Assembly (NCBI GenBank): GCA_902786545.1
Contig: CADACU010000002.1
Coordinates: 25,865 to 89,864, forward strand
From: an uncultured Anaerovibrio sp.
Lineage (GTDB): Bacteria > Bacillota > Negativicutes > Selenomonadales > Selenomonadaceae
Reading direction: 5' to 3'
Length of the DNA: 64,000 nucleotides
Position 1 is the stretch's first letter. Every line of letters starts with the position of its first letter. Under the pieces are notes generated by a model, which did not search any database, was not told where the DNA came from, and saw nothing but the letters and a program-made list of their open reading frames with translations. Shown one piece after another: positions 43,602 through 53,728 of the stretch. A program made the position numbers and the translations under genes.

Positions 43602-45560
43602 ATGAATTTAAAGCAAAAGTTTGCCCTGTTGGCAGCCTGTTGCGGATTGCTGATGGCGATTATCTCGGTAATTGGTTTGTTTTCGGCCAATAACACGCTG
43701 GAAGAAAGCGTTGAAGCCGAGCTTATGGCATCTGTGCAGGCGGAGAATGGTAAAATCAGCAAGTGGGTAGAGGAAAAGGCCGCCATGGCCAGAGCTGCTG
43801 CTGATGTTATTACTGACGCCGGCAGTAACGCGGCAGCCATTACCAATAAGAGCAATCTGGCCATGGGTAAAAATGACTCGGATATTTTGGCAGTAGCTGC
43901 GGCCAGCAAGGAAGGCCTGTTCTTTGATTACAAGGATGGCGATATTTCCAAGGATATTGATCCGAGGACCCGGGATTGGTTTATTGATGCCTCGAAAAAT
44001 AAAAAGCCGTTTGTAACAGAGGCTTACGAGGATGCAGTGACCCACAAGCTGGTTGTTTCCTGTATAGCTCCTTTTAACGGGACTGATGGCCAGTTCTATG
44101 GTGCCATCTGTGAAGATGTGGAAATCAGCAAGATTGAAGAGATGATTGCTGATTTTAAATATCGGGGCAGTGGGGCTGGTTATGTTGTTCAGCCGACTGG
44201 TGAGATTATTGGTTCCAATGATGGGACTACCCCATTGGAAAAAGTTGAGACTAAGCCTTGGGGCAGCCATTTCCAGGAAATGGTAAAGAATGGCAAGGGC
44301 TTTTTCGTTGATGAGGGGAATGTAATTGCTTATTCAACCCTGGCGGACACCGGCTGGTTGGCTGCAGTGGTAGTTAGTCAGGATGTAGTATTTGCCCCGG
44401 TGCATAATTTGAGAAATACCTTTATCGCAGTGTGTGTTGTAGGTATTTTGCTGATTATCGGTGCTTGCCTGATTTTTGGTCGTCAGTTGCAGGGAGTAGC
44501 AGTTTCCTTAAAGGATGCTGCTGAAGAAATGGCTGGTGGAAATTTGTCAGCTCCGGCAATTGAAATCACTACAGCAGATGAATTGGGGGATATGGCACAG
44601 TCCTTTAATAAGATGCATGAACACCTGCGGAATGTTATCAAGCGGATGGCCAATACGGCCAGTCAGGTGGCTGCCGCCTCTGAGGAGCTTACTGCCAATG
44701 CATCCCAGTCAGCTGATGTGTCAGTAAGCGTGGCTGAAACAGTGGGTGATATGGCCAATGGCATGGATTCCCAGCTGGCAGATATCGATGTGGCCAAACA
44801 GAATGTTGATATGGTTTATGGTGATATTACCATTATGGCTGATAAGGCCAAAAGTGTTGCTGAAGCTACTGCTATGGCTACAGCGGCCGCTTCCAAGGGA
44901 CAGAGCCTGATGGAGGATGCCATCAGCAAGATGAACAACATTGAGCGCAGTGTTACCCAGTCTTCGGAGGTAGTGGCCAGCTTGGGTGAAAATTCCCAGC
45001 AGATTGGTCAGATTGTTGATGCTATATCGGCTATTTCCGAGCAGACCAATCTTTTGGCTTTAAATGCAGCTATTGAGGCGGCCCGGGCCGGTGAGCATGG
45101 CCGTGGCTTTGCCGTTGTAGCGGAGGAGGTGCGCAAGCTTGCCTCTGAGTCCCAGTCTTCTGCCGAGGAAATCCGTCAGCGTATCAGCAATATTCAGAGT
45201 GAGACAGTAAAGGCTGTTAAGACCATGGAGACAGGTACTACTGATGTTAAGGAAGGTATTGAGTCCATCCGTAATGTCGGCGAGCAGTTCAAGGAGATTA
45301 TGACTAAGGTCAGCGGTATTGGTGACCAGATGAAGGAAATAAACGGCTCAGTGGAAACGGTTTCTCAGGGAGCCAACAGCATTGTTGAGGCAGTGGATTC
45401 TATTGATAAGGTAAGCCGGGCCTCAGCGGACCAGACCCAGATGATTTCTTCTTCTACGGAGGAACAGTCTGCCTCCAATGAAGAGATTGCTGCCGCAGCG
45501 CATTCTTTGGCCAAGCTGGCAGAAGAGATGAATGACGAGGTAAGTAAATTCAGGTATTGA
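43602..45560 (+). CDS. Methyl-accepting chemotaxis protein with Cache sensor
   Basis: The 652-residue receptor has TM1 ([21 protein letters not shown]), an extracellular double-Cache domain of about 240 residues (including [19 protein letters not shown] and [15 protein letters not shown]), TM2 ([20 protein letters not shown]), a HAMP domain and a long signalling coiled coil. The CheA/CheW-contact tip reads [20 protein letters not shown]. The Cache pocket with DxRxRxWF suggests an amino-acid or carboxylate ligand. ATG 43602 has AAGGAAGGTG upstream; ATG 43554 has no ribosome binding site. No che or fla gene is in the window. Confidence 0.93.
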   Translation: MNLKQKFALLAACCGLLMAIISVIGLFSANNTLEESVEAELMASVQAENGKISKWVEEKAAMARAAADVITDAGSNAAAITNKSNLAMGKNDSDILAVAAASKEGLFFDYKDGDISKDIDPRTRDWFIDASKNKKPFVTEAYEDAVTHKLVVSCIAPFNGTDGQFYGAICEDVEISKIEEMIADFKYRGSGAGYVVQPTGEIIGSNDGTTPLEKVETKPWGSHFQEMVKNGKGFFVDEGNVIAYSTLADTGWLAAVVVSQDVVFAPVHNLRNTFIAVCVVGILLIIGACLIFGRQLQGVAVSLKDAAEEMAGGNLSAPAIEITTADELGDMAQSFNKMHEHLRNVIKRMANTASQVAAASEELTANASQSADVSVSVAETVGDMANGMDSQLADIDVAKQNVDMVYGDITIMADKAKSVAEATAMATAAASKGQSLMEDAISKMNNIERSVTQSSEVVASLGENSQQIGQIVDAISAISEQTNLLALNAAIEAARAGEHGRGFAVVAEEVRKLASESQSSAEEIRQRISNIQSETVKAVKTMETGTTDVKEGIESIRNVGEQFKEIMTKVSGIGDQMKEINGSVETVSQGANSIVEAVDSIDKVSRASADQTQMISSSTEEQSASNEEIAAAAHSLAKLAEEMNDEVSKFRY

Positions 45561-45575
45561 TATAGTATTTGCCGG

Positions 45576-45609
45576 AGGAGTCCTGCTCGTGTAGTGGGAC
45601 TCCTTTTTA
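45576..45609 (+). terminator. Terminator after the chemoreceptor gene
   Basis: AGGAGTCC (45576-45583) pairs with GGACTCCT (45597-45604) ahead of TTTTT. Confidence 0.85.
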
Positions 45610-45643
45610 GTTGATTGTAACAGATAAATGTAGCCCCTTTTCA

Positions 45644-45673
45644 TTGACAGTATTTTGTAGTTTCTGTTATAGT
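45644..45673 (+). promoter_or_regulatory. Promoter of the purine operon
   Basis: TTGACA (45644-45649) and TATAGT (45668-45673) are 18 bases apart. The 50-base leader has no purine riboswitch and no evident PurR box. Confidence 0.7.
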
Positions 45674-45725
45674 GTATGGGTAAGGTTAGACTATGAAGTA
45701 TTTTTACGGAGGAGTTGATTGACTG

Positions 45726-46217
45726 ATGAAGGCGGCTATTATAATGGGTAGCGATTCTGATTGGCCAATTTTGAAGCCGGCACATGAGCTTTTGAAGCAA
45801 TTCGGCATAGAGTCGGAAGTGTTTGTGGCCTCGGCTCATCGTACACCGACAAAAGTAAAAGAAATTGTTTCCACCGCCCCTGAACGAGGTGTGGGAGCGT
45901 TTATATCAGCAGCTGGTGCTGCAGCCCATCTTGGTGGTGTTATTGCGAGTTATACTACCCTGCCGGTTATAGGAGTTCCTATAAATGCGACTTCTTTGAA
46001 CGGTATGGATGCACTGCTTAGTACAGTACAGATGCCTTCGGGTATTCCTGTAGCTACTATGGCAATTAACGGAGCAAAAAACGCCGCCATTTTTGTTGCA
46101 GAAATTTTTGCTCTTTCTGATGATGAAATCAAGGAAAAACTCATCAAATACCGGGAAAAAATGGTAGAGGATGTGGAGGTAAAGGCTAATCGGGTTGCCC
46201 AGCAGCTGAATAAGTGA
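45726..46217 (+). CDS. purE: N5-carboxyaminoimidazole ribonucleotide mutase
   Basis: PurE (class I) moves the carboxyl of N5-CAIR to C4. The 163-residue protein has [31 protein letters not shown] (the catalytic AHR), [16 protein letters not shown], and [20 protein letters not shown] with MPSGIPVAT. PurK, which would make N5-CAIR, is not in the window. GGAGGAG lies upstream and an ATG at 45726 is used. First gene of the pur operon. Confidence 0.96.
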   Translation: MKAAIIMGSDSDWPILKPAHELLKQFGIESEVFVASAHRTPTKVKEIVSTAPERGVGAFISAAGAAAHLGGVIASYTTLPVIGVPINATSLNGMDALLSTVQMPSGIPVATMAINGAKNAAIFVAEIFALSDDEIKEKLIKYREKMVEDVEVKANRVAQQLNK

Positions 46218-46270
46218 TAGGTCTTTACTTTAACATAAATTGTTTTATTTAATGGAGGTATTTTTTCACG

Positions 46271-46987
46271 ATGGAAAAGAAGAACGCAATCTATGAAGGC
46301 AAGGCTAAGATTTTGTATGCAACTGAGAATCCTGATGAGCTTATCTGCTACTACAAGGATGATGCTACCGCTGGTAATGGTGCCAAAAAAGGGACCATTC
46401 TTGAAAAGGGTATCATGAACAACAAAATCACCATGTTCTTCTTTGATTTGTTGGCAAAGTCCGGCATTGAGAACCATGTTATCAAGGTTATTGATGATAG
46501 AAATGTCCTCATCAAAAAGTTGGAGATTGTTCCATTGGAGGTTATCATCCGTAATGTGGCAGCCGGCAGTCTGGCAAAGCGTTTGGGCCTTGAGGAGGGT
46601 ACTCCTATGTCCATTCCGGTTATTGAGTTCTGCTATAAGAACGATGACTTGGGGGACCCAATGGTCAACAATTATCATATTTTGGCCTGCAATCTGGCTA
46701 CCAAGGAAGAATTGGCTGAGATTGAGGCACAGAGCCTGAAGATTAACTCCATTATGGTAGATTATCTTAAGACCAAGAACATTGACCTTATTGATTTCAA
46801 GCTGGAGTTTGGCCGGGACAAGGATGGCAAGATTATTCTGGCAGATGAGATTTCGCCGGATAACTGTCGTTTCTGGGATTCCGTTACAAAGGAAAAGCTG
46901 GACAAGGACCGTTTCCGTCGGGATCTGGGTAATGTAGAGGATGCTTACAAGGAAATTTTGAAGCGTCTTACCGGCGAAGTTCGCTAA
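46271..46987 (+). CDS. purC: SAICAR synthase
   Basis: PurC joins aspartate to CAIR using ATP. The 238-residue protein has the N-terminus [29 protein letters not shown]-like [34 protein letters not shown] and [20 protein letters not shown] with [18 protein letters not shown] lies about 14 bases before the ATG, a little far. The length is standard for the short bacterial form. Confidence 0.97.
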   Translation: MEKKNAIYEGKAKILYATENPDELICYYKDDATAGNGAKKGTILEKGIMNNKITMFFFDLLAKSGIENHVIKVIDDRNVLIKKLEIVPLEVIIRNVAAGSLAKRLGLEEGTPMSIPVIEFCYKNDDLGDPMVNNYHILACNLATKEELAEIEAQSLKINSIMVDYLKTKNIDLIDFKLEFGRDKDGKIILADEISPDNCRFWDSVTKEKLDKDRFRRDLGNVEDAYKEILKRLTGEVR

Positions 46988-47103
46988 ATTATAATCTGAT
47001 GCAGGCCTGGCGGGGCGTCTTCCTCATGGGAGATGTTTTCCCGTACAGACCTTCATCTGATTTGCACAGAAACTTTTCTTGTAAGGGATGGAATGTAAGT
47101 AAG

Positions 47104-48540
47104 ATGATAGATTACGAAGCAGATAAGCTGAAGGAAGAATGCGGAGTTTTTGGTGTATACTCCCATGACCTGAATGTATCTGAGCTGACTTATTATGGCC
47201 TGTTTGCCCTACAGCATCGTGGACAGGAAAGTACTGGTATTGCAGTAACTGACGGTGCCTGGATGGATGTAACCAGGGGCATGGGGTTGGTGCGGGAGGT
47301 TTTCCGGCATCAGGTGCCACAGATGGAGAATCAGTATATTGCCATTGGCCATGTACGATATTCCACTACAGGATCCAGTTTGCTGGCCAACACCCAGCCG
47401 TTAATGGTTAATTATTCTGGTGGTAAAATCGCTCTGGCTCATAACGGAAATCTGACCAATGCGGGGGAAATCCGCAAGGAGTTAGAAGAAAGCGGTACTA
47501 TTTTTCAGACTACCATAGATTCTGAAGTGGTTGTTAATCTTATCGCCCGGTCACGGAAGGTGACGGTAGAGGAAAAAATCATTGATAGCCTGAAGAAAAT
47601 CAAAGGGGCGTACTGTCTCACTATTATGACTGAGGACAAGCTTATTGGTGCGCGGGACCCACAGGGCTTCAGACCACTTTGCCTTGGCAGGCTGGAGGAC
47701 GGCGGCTATGTCCTTAGCTCGGAGAGTTGTGGCTTGGATGTGGTAGGTGCTGAATTTATTCGGGATATTGAACCAGGTGAGATGGTGGTAATCGATGAAA
47801 ATGGGGTTGAGTTCCATAGATTTGCCGATGCCAAGCCATCTATGTGTGTCTTTGAATTTATATACTTTGCCCGTCCGGATTCGGTAATCGATGGTCAAAG
47901 TGTGCATGAGGCCCGGTTTGAAATGGGCCGAATTTTGGCGCAGGAGGCTCATTGCAAGGCTGATATTGTTATTTCAGTGCCGGATTCCGGCAATACGGCA
48001 GCGGAGGGGTATGCCTTTGAGGCAGGCCTGCCATATGTCAGCGGCTTAGTAAAGAACCGCTACATTGGCCGTACCTTTATTCAGCCAAGTCAGAAGCAGC
48101 GGGATACCGCAGTGAAACTAAAGCTTAATGCTATCAAATCCGTGGTTGAGGGGAAATCAGTAATTATGGTGGATGATTCCATTGTACGGGGAACCACCAG
48201 CGGAAAAATAGTAAAAATGCTGCGAAATGCCGGAGCCAAAGAGGTACATATGGTGATAAGCTCACCGCCGATTGGTTATCCATGCTTTTACGGTATTGAT
48301 ACCTCGGCCCGGAAGGAGCTTATTGCGGCTACCAAGAGCGTGGAGGAAATCCGGGAGTATATTGATGCAGATTCACTGCATTTTCTTTCTCTGGATGGCC
48401 TCAAGAAATGTATGCTGAAGCTGAATCCGGAGCATATGTGTTATGCCTGCTTTAATGGCGGATATCCGATTGAACAGAAATCCCAGTCACCAGCTGAGGT
48501 GGATAAATACATTTTTGAAACGCGGAAAAAGAAGAAATAA
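47104..48540 (+). CDS. purF: Amidophosphoribosyltransferase
   Basis: PurF makes phosphoribosylamine from PRPP and glutamine and commits carbon to purines. The protein has 478 residues from ATG 47104. The catalytic Cys is residue 13 in EECGVFGVY, preceded by a short propeptide as in the Bacillus-type enzyme. Four cluster Cys contexts are present, among them PSMCVFEFIYFARP and MCYACFNGG. The PRPP loop is VIMVDDSIVRGTTS. A frame open from 46999 would add 35 residues without homology. Ribosome binding is weak (GGGATGGA), and a four-codon frame MECK sits just upstream. Confidence 0.95.
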   Translation: MIDYEADKLKEECGVFGVYSHDLNVSELTYYGLFALQHRGQESTGIAVTDGAWMDVTRGMGLVREVFRHQVPQMENQYIAIGHVRYSTTGSSLLANTQPLMVNYSGGKIALAHNGNLTNAGEIRKELEESGTIFQTTIDSEVVVNLIARSRKVTVEEKIIDSLKKIKGAYCLTIMTEDKLIGARDPQGFRPLCLGRLEDGGYVLSSESCGLDVVGAEFIRDIEPGEMVVIDENGVEFHRFADAKPSMCVFEFIYFARPDSVIDGQSVHEARFEMGRILAQEAHCKADIVISVPDSGNTAAEGYAFEAGLPYVSGLVKNRYIGRTFIQPSQKQRDTAVKLKLNAIKSVVEGKSVIMVDDSIVRGTTSGKIVKMLRNAGAKEVHMVISSPPIGYPCFYGIDTSARKELIAATKSVEEIREYIDADSLHFLSLDGLKKCMLKLNPEHMCYACFNGGYPIEQKSQSPAEVDKYIFETRKKKK

Positions 48541-48604
48541 TATCCTCGCAGTCATTAAAAGTGACAGAAGGGGTAATTTAGACATATATCTATGGAGGAA
48601 ATAA

Positions 48605-49657
48605 ATGGAAGAAAAGCTGACTTATCGTGATGCCGGTGTAGACATCGACGCCGGCAATTACTCTGTAAAGCTTATAAAGGATAGTGTGAAAGCCACCTAT
48701 CGCCCGGAGGTGCTGGGTGATTTGGGCGGCTTTGGCGGCCTGTTTGCCTTAAATACCGGCAAGTACAAGGAACCTGTGCTGGTTTCGGGTACGGACGGAG
48801 TTGGGACCAAGCTAAGACTGGCCTTTATGCTGGATAAGCATGATACCATTGGTCAGGATGCAGTGGCCATGTGTGTAAATGATATTCTGGTTCAGGGAGC
48901 TGAACCACTGTATTTCCTGGATTATCTGGCAGTAGGCAAATTGGATCCGGAGCAGGTAGCCGCTGTTGTAAAAGGGGTGGCCAACGCCTGCAAGGAATCC
49001 GGCTGTGCTCTTATTGGCGGTGAGACTGCTGAAATGAGCGGCTTTTATCCAGTGGGCGAGTACGATATTGCCGGCTTTGCCGTTGGAGTTGTGGATAAAT
49101 CAAAAATCATTACCGCAGAAAAGGTGCAATCAGATGATGTACTGTTGGCTCTGCCGTCTTCGGGGGTTCATTCCAATGGTTATTCCCTGGTACGGAAAAT
49201 CTGCTTTGACAAGATGGGCTTTAAGGGCGATGAATATATTGATGAGCTGGGAAAGACCATTGGTGAGGAGCTTTTGACACCGACCAGGCTTTATCCAAAA
49301 TCCTGTCTGCCATTGATTGAAAAGTATGATATTCACGGTATGGTACATATCACGGGTGGTGGCTTCTATGAAAATATTCCAAGAGCCCTCCCGGAATCCC
49401 TAGGGGCGGAAATTGATGCCAATAGCTGGCAGGTTCCACCTATCTTTACGCTCCTGCAAAAATGGGGCAATGTGGATTGGAAGGAAATGTACCGCACCTT
49501 TAATATGGGAATTGGTATGGTGCTTATTGTGTCAGCTGCTGACGCGGAAGCCATCAAGCAAGATTTGGCGGCAAAAAATGAAGCGGTATTTGAAATCGGT
49601 CGGGTGACTACCGGCAATCACGAGGTTGTAATAAAAGGCGGCGTGTTTGATGAGTAA
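48605..49657 (+). CDS. purM: AIR synthetase
   Basis: PurM cyclises FGAM to aminoimidazole ribonucleotide using ATP. The 350-residue protein has [86 protein letters not shown] and [24 protein letters not shown] lies upstream of the ATG. It overlaps purN by eight bases. Confidence 0.97.
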   Translation: MEEKLTYRDAGVDIDAGNYSVKLIKDSVKATYRPEVLGDLGGFGGLFALNTGKYKEPVLVSGTDGVGTKLRLAFMLDKHDTIGQDAVAMCVNDILVQGAEPLYFLDYLAVGKLDPEQVAAVVKGVANACKESGCALIGGETAEMSGFYPVGEYDIAGFAVGVVDKSKIITAEKVQSDDVLLALPSSGVHSNGYSLVRKICFDKMGFKGDEYIDELGKTIGEELLTPTRLYPKSCLPLIEKYDIHGMVHITGGGFYENIPRALPESLGAEIDANSWQVPPIFTLLQKWGNVDWKEMYRTFNMGIGMVLIVSAADAEAIKQDLAAKNEAVFEIGRVTTGNHEVVIKGGVFDE

Positions 49658-50264
49658 GCATATTTTGGGTATTCTCTGTTCAGGCCGTGGCTCCAATATG
49701 CAGTCTATTTTGGCGGCCATTGACCGGGGCCAGATAAAGGCTGAGGTGGGAATTGTGCTCACTGACAAGCCTCAGGCCAGAGCTTTGGAGTATGCCAAAA
49801 GCGTAGGAATAAAAAGTGTGTGTGTAAATCGCAAGGAATGTCAGACTCAGCAGGAATTCGAAGAAAAGCTGATAGCTGAACTGAAAGCAGCTGGAGTCAC
49901 TTTGGTTATTTTGGCTGGCTTTATGCGGATTTTGAGTCCATATTTTGTGGGGGAATATCGGCATCGGATTCTAAACATTCATCCATCCTTGTTGCCATCC
50001 TTTGGCGGAGCTCATGCTCATCGAGATGTGCTGGCGTATGGTACAAAGGTGTCTGGCTGCACCATTCATTTTGTGGATGAGTGCATGGACCATGGACCAA
50101 TTATTTTGCAGGACACGGTACCGGTGCTGGATGATGATACGGAGGAAACATTGGCGGCCAGAGTGCTGGAAAAGGAGCATATTTTATATCCACGGGCCAT
50201 TGAATTGTTCGTAGATGACAAGCTGGAACTGCTGGATGACCGCCATGTGCGCATAAAACAATAA
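49650..50264 (+). CDS. purN: GAR transformylase (formyl-THF dependent)
   Basis: PurN formylates glycinamide ribonucleotide with 10-formyl-THF. The 204-residue protein starts [21 protein letters not shown] and has [37 protein letters not shown] (catalytic Asn-His), [19 protein letters not shown], with the catalytic Asp. It has no link to PurT. ATG 49650 lies inside the purM end, and an in-frame TTG precedes it. Confidence 0.96.
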   Translation: MSKHILGILCSGRGSNMQSILAAIDRGQIKAEVGIVLTDKPQARALEYAKSVGIKSVCVNRKECQTQQEFEEKLIAELKAAGVTLVILAGFMRILSPYFVGEYRHRILNIHPSLLPSFGGAHAHRDVLAYGTKVSGCTIHFVDECMDHGPIILQDTVPVLDDDTEETLAARVLEKEHILYPRAIELFVDDKLELLDDRHVRIKQ

Positions 50265-50283
50265 ATATAAAGGAGACTTTACT

Positions 50284-50877
50284 ATGAAAATCAAACGGGC
50301 ATTGATTAGCGTATCTGATAAGACTGGTGTGGTTGAGTTGGCCAAACGGCTGCATGCAGCAGGGGTGGAAATCGTTTCCACCGGTGGTACTATGAAGGCC
50401 ATCAAAGAGGCAGGTATTCCGGTTATTTATGTCAGCGATGTTACAGGCTTTCCGGAGATTATGGACGGCCGGGTAAAGACCTTAAATCCACTTATTCACG
50501 GTGGTATTTTAGCAGTCCGGGATAATCCAACCCATGTGCAGGCTATGAAAGAGCACAAGATTACTGGCATCGATATGGTGGTAGTAAATCTGTATCCATT
50601 TAAAGAGACTATTTCCAAGCCGGATGTTACTTTGGCTGAAGCCATCGAAAATATTGATATCGGTGGACCGGCAATGATTCGGGCTGCAGCCAAGAATTTT
50701 AAATATGTAACTGTAGTGACTAATCCAGCCCGCTATTCCGAGGTGGCTGAACAGGTTGAAAAGAATGGCTGTGTTTCCGGGATGCTTCGCATGGAGCTGG
50801 CCCAGGAGGCTTTCAAGCATACCTCTGAATATGATGATTGCATTCAGAAGTATCTTTTAGAGCAGGTGAATAAATAA
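50284..50877 (+). CDS. purH: Stand-alone IMP cyclohydrolase (PurH N-terminal domain only)
   Basis: The 197 residues are the MGS-like IMP cyclohydrolase domain of Pur[66 protein letters not shown] and [18 protein letters not shown]. Full-length PurH has about 510 residues, with an AICAR transformylase domain after this one. Here the frame stops at YLLEQVNK and purD begins in the same TAATG, so there is no room for or remnant of the second domain. The transformylase must be encoded elsewhere. AAAGGAGAC precedes the ATG. Confidence 0.94.
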   Translation: MKIKRALISVSDKTGVVELAKRLHAAGVEIVSTGGTMKAIKEAGIPVIYVSDVTGFPEIMDGRVKTLNPLIHGGILAVRDNPTHVQAMKEHKITGIDMVVVNLYPFKETISKPDVTLAEAIENIDIGGPAMIRAAAKNFKYVTVVTNPARYSEVAEQVEKNGCVSGMLRMELAQEAFKHTSEYDDCIQKYLLEQVNK

Positions 50878-52157
50878 TGAATATTTTAGTTATAGGCAGC
50901 GGTGCCAGAGAGCATACGCTGGTGTGGAAGTTGAGTCAGAGCAAGTATGCTGACAAGATTTTTGCTATCCCTGGCAACCCTGGTATGGCTTCCCTGGCGG
51001 AATGCATCAATGATGTGTCCATTACTGACAATGAGACAATGGTAAAGGTTGCCAAGGAAAAGGGCGTGGGGCTGGTGGTCGTAGGACCAGAGGTGCCACT
51101 GACCAATGGAGCGGTAGATGCCTTCAATAAGGCTGGGATAAAGGCCTTTGGCCCAGTGCAGGCCGCAGCAGAAATCGAAGGCTCCAAGGCTTTTTCCAAG
51201 AATTTAATGAAGAAATACAATATTCCTACGGCCAAGTATGAGGTGTTTACTGACGCCATAGCAGCCAAGGAATACATTAAGGCAGAAGGTGCCCCAATCG
51301 TTATTAAGGCCGATGGTCTGGCCGCCGGCAAGGGCGTTATTGTGGCCATGACCTTGGCTGAGGCATTGGGTGCCATTGACGAAATTATGGGGGATGGAGC
51401 CTTTGGCAGTGCCGGAAGCCGGGTTGTAGTAGAAGAATTTATGGCTGGTGAAGAAGTTTCGGTACTGTGCTTCACAGACGGCAAGACCATTATTCCAATG
51501 GTGCCATCCCAGGACCACAAACGGGTCAACGATAACGATGAAGGGCCAAATACCGGTGGTATGGGGGCGTATGCTCCTGCACCGGTAGGTACGCCGGAGC
51601 TTTTGGCCAGAACCCAGAAGGAAATTCTTGATCCGGTTATCAAGGCCATGGAGCAGGAAGGCCGCCTGTATAAGGGGTGTTTGTATGCCGGACTTATGGT
51701 GACTGACCAGGGCCCACGGGTAGTGGAATTCAATGCCCGGTTTGGTGACCCGGAAACTCAGGTGGTTTTGCCACTGTTGGAGAGCGATTTGGTGGAGGTT
51801 ATGTTGGCCTGCATTGATGGCAAGCTGGCCGATACCGAAGTGAAATGGAGCAAGGGCGCAGCGGTTTGTATCGTTATGGCTGCTGGCGGTTATCCAAAGA
51901 GCTATAACAAGGGGGATGAAATCACTGGCTTGAAAGAGGCCGAAGCTGGTGGCAATATCGTGTTCCATGCCGGTACCAGTGAAAAGGACGGCCATATATA
52001 TACCAATGGTGGCCGAGTGCTGGGGGTTGTTGCCAAAGCTGATGGCATTAAAGCGGCGGTGGATTCAGCCTATGCTTCTGTGGACAAAATCCATTTCAAG
52101 GATGCTCATTTCCGTCACGATATTGCGCATTGGGCGTTGGAACGCTTGAAGAAGTAA
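50877..52157 (+). CDS. purD: GAR synthetase
   Basis: PurD ligates glycine to phosphoribosylamine in an ATP-grasp reaction. The 426-residue protein starts [19 protein letters not shown] and has VVGPEVPLTNGAVDAF, FGPVQAAAEIEGSKAF, IVIKADGLAAGKGV, NTGGMGAYAPAP and VEFNARFGDPETQVVLPLL. The start codon shares a base with the stop of the short purH gene, a coupled arrangement. It is the last pur gene here; purL, purQ, purS, purK and purB are not in the window. Confidence 0.97.
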   Translation: MNILVIGSGAREHTLVWKLSQSKYADKIFAIPGNPGMASLAECINDVSITDNETMVKVAKEKGVGLVVVGPEVPLTNGAVDAFNKAGIKAFGPVQAAAEIEGSKAFSKNLMKKYNIPTAKYEVFTDAIAAKEYIKAEGAPIVIKADGLAAGKGVIVAMTLAEALGAIDEIMGDGAFGSAGSRVVVEEFMAGEEVSVLCFTDGKTIIPMVPSQDHKRVNDNDEGPNTGGMGAYAPAPVGTPELLARTQKEILDPVIKAMEQEGRLYKGCLYAGLMVTDQGPRVVEFNARFGDPETQVVLPLLESDLVEVMLACIDGKLADTEVKWSKGAAVCIVMAAGGYPKSYNKGDEITGLKEAEAGGNIVFHAGTSEKDGHIYTNGGRVLGVVAKADGIKAAVDSAYASVDKIHFKDAHFRHDIAHWALERLKK

Positions 52158-52174
52158 TTCATCTGCGGTATACT
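52146..52174 (+). promoter_or_regulatory. Candidate promoter of the 76-aa gene
   Basis: TTGAAG (52146-52151, inside purD) and TATACT (52169-52174) are 17 bases apart. Confidence 0.5.
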
Positions 52175-52207
52175 TTAATCATAATCAAGGAAACGGAGTG
52201 AGTTTGT

Positions 52208-52438
52208 ATGGAGGCAAAAGAAAAGATATCAATGTCATATACCAGTGATGCCAAGGAAAAGGCCCGTAGCATGGCGGAAATTACTGCCCGCTATCATCTT
52301 GCCTGCAAGAAATACAAGGAGCTTCGGGTATGCAAGCAGGAATTTCGTGAGCAGAAGGTTATGCTGTATGCCGAGTTAAAGGCGTTGGGCTGGGTGCTGG
52401 GCAAATCTGACCAGACCATTACCCGGGATGCAAATTAA
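52208..52438 (+). CDS. Small helical protein of unknown function, 76 aa
   Basis: The protein is mostly charged helix (AKEKARSMAEITARYHLACK, YKELRVCKQEFREQKVMLYA) and ends GWVLGKSDQTITRDAN. There is no membrane segment or signal. GGAGTGAG lies eight to nine bases before the ATG at 52208, a plausible promoter sits upstream and a good terminator follows, so it appears to be a real gene. It contains a second in-frame ATG at 52232 without a ribosome binding site. I do not recognise the family. Confidence 0.65.
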   Translation: MEAKEKISMSYTSDAKEKARSMAEITARYHLACKKYKELRVCKQEFREQKVMLYAELKALGWVLGKSDQTITRDAN

Positions 52439-52462
52439 ATACTTTTAGAATCAAATATTAAG

Positions 52463-52502
52463 ATGGCAGCAAATATTTTGTAATGTTTGCTGCCTTTTTT
52501 GT
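52463..52502 (+). terminator. Terminator after the 76-aa gene
   Basis: GGCAGCAAA (52465-52473) and TTTGCTGCC (52486-52494) pair perfectly ahead of a T run. Confidence 0.92.
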
Positions 52503-52547
52503 CAAACATTGTATAGGACTTTATACTCATTTTTACTATAAATCAAA

Positions 52548-52577
52548 ATCACTTTTGGCTTTTTTTCATCACTTTTT
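52548..52577 (+). promoter_or_regulatory. Direct repeat upstream of the LytTR regulator gene
   Basis: ATCACTTTT occurs at 52548-52556 and again at 52568-52576, 20 bases apart. LytTR proteins bind two direct repeats of about nine bases spaced roughly two helical turns, so this may be an autoregulatory site. The sequence is T-rich, which lowers confidence. Confidence 0.4.
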
Positions 52578-52658
52578 TGTCAGGGGTGGTATTTTACAGC
52601 AAATTGTGGTATGAAATGAAGTAGAAAAACGACATATAAACAGGATAGGAGGTGGACT

Positions 52659-53387
52659 ATGAATATTGCGATTGCGGACGACCATCCTGATGATAGGAAG
52701 ATGGCTGAAGAGCAGCTGCGGCGGTATTTAACTCAAGCACATCCTGAGATTATGAAGGACCTGGTGTTGGAGACTTATTCCTCTGCCGAGGACTTGCTGG
52801 CTTCCTTCAGTCCCGGTCAATATGATTTGCTTTTGTTGGATATTTATATGGAGGATATGACCGGTATGGAGGCTGCCGAAGCCATTCGCCTACGGGATGA
52901 ACGGGTACCAATTATGTTTTTGACCAGCAGCAAGGAGCATATGTTGGATGGCTATCGGGTGTTTGCGGCTGGTTATCTGTTAAAGCCTCTGATCGCGCAT
53001 TTAAATGAGTTTGCCAAGGCTATGGACCATGTGTTTCCGGAGATAATGGCTAGCCAACGGACTGTGCTTATACCGTTTAATGGTAAGGATGTTGATGTAC
53101 CGGTGCGGAATATTATGTATGTTGACATTAACGCCCAACATAAGTTGAGTATTCATTTGCCTGATATGGTGGCCGATACGATACTTTCCTATAATCAGTG
53201 TCAGGAAATGTTGACAAAGGATAATAGATTTATTGAATGCCATCACCGGATAATACTGAATATGGATTATATTTGGCGAATGGGACAGGACGACTTTATA
53301 CTGAAGGACGGCAGCAAGGTGCCGATTAGTCAGCGCCGAAAAAAGGAAGTCAAGGCGACCTATATGCACTATATGGCCCATCGATAA
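52659..53387 (+). CDS. LytTR-family response regulator, 242 aa
   Basis: Residues 1-125 form a receiver domain with the acidic pair Asp7-Asp8 (IAIADDHPDD), phosphoacceptor Asp61 (LLLLDIYMEDMTG), MFLTSSKEH and the Lys in GYLLKPL. Residues about 140-242 form a LytTR DNA-binding domain with VRNIMYVDINAQHKLSIHL, FIECHHRIILNMDYIWRM and KVPISQRRKKEVKATY. GGAGGTGG lies upstream. The gene converges on the kinase pair at 53.4-55 kb, with only a shared terminator between them, so these are probable partners. Such regulators often control exported proteins or quorum-type systems. Confidence 0.92.
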   Translation: MNIAIADDHPDDRKMAEEQLRRYLTQAHPEIMKDLVLETYSSAEDLLASFSPGQYDLLLLDIYMEDMTGMEAAEAIRLRDERVPIMFLTSSKEHMLDGYRVFAAGYLLKPLIAHLNEFAKAMDHVFPEIMASQRTVLIPFNGKDVDVPVRNIMYVDINAQHKLSIHLPDMVADTILSYNQCQEMLTKDNRFIECHHRIILNMDYIWRMGQDDFILKDGSKVPISQRRKKEVKATYMHYMAHR

Positions 53388-53419
53388 AAAAATGCACCTT
53401 TTAATTAAGGTGCATTTTT
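53386..53419. terminator. Bidirectional terminator between regulator and kinase genes
   Basis: AAAAATGCACCTT pairs with AAGGTGCATTTTT around TTAATT, with A and T runs on the two sides. Confidence 0.92.
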
Positions 53420-53422
53420 GTG

Positions 53423-53728
53423 TTATCCTTTGTGCATAGACTGGATTACTTCTTCCTGATTTTTGATGTGCTCCAGAGCGGCAGCTGTATCACCGTCTTT
53501 TAGCAAGGCGTAGAGCAGTCGGTAATGATGCCGCAAATCATGACGCAGTACTCTGGTAGCAGTTATGCTTTCCTGAATAAGGCTGGTTTCCTGCTTTAGG
53601 GAATTAAGACGCAGCTTCAGCAAATTATTGGCATGTTCCTGCCGGGTATTGGCCTTGACTTCCCAATCGAATATCAGATAAGCAATTATCATTTGACTTA
53701 GTGTCAGAACAATGGCGAAAATCAGCAT
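53423..53728 (-). CDS. Membrane-anchored H-box (DHp) protein without kinase domain, 101 aa
   Basis: The protein has one N-terminal membrane helix (MLIFAIVLTLSQMIIAYLIF), a coiled-coil segment (residues 25-55), then TRVLRHDLRHHYRLLYALLK (His63, 67, 68) and DGDTAAALEHI, which is the dimerisation and phosphoacceptor helix of GHKL/LytS-type kinases. It stops right after, with no ATPase domain. It starts inside the end of the upstream kinase gene (ATGCTGA, seven-base overlap), with GGGAGG ten bases upstream. It could receive phosphate from that kinase and pass it to the LytTR regulator, like Spo0B. That role is inferred. It could instead be a kinase fragment. Confidence 0.8.
   Translation of the reverse strand: MLIFAIVLTLSQMIIAYLIFDWEVKANTRQEHANNLLKLRLNSLKQETSLIQESITATRVLRHDLRHHYRLLYALLKDGDTAAALEHIKNQEEVIQSMHKG

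Noticed and set aside
50284-52157. A frameshift or deletion that broke a full-length purH
   Set aside because: The gene ends in a TAATG overlap with purD, with no leftover AICAR transformylase sequence in any frame, so the short form looks settled rather than damaged.
53423-53728. The 101-aa gene as a plain pseudogene of a kinase
   Set aside because: It has its own start, ribosome binding site, intact H-box and a stop just before a good terminator, and no ATPase remnant follows. It was kept as a gene, though a fragment cannot be excluded.
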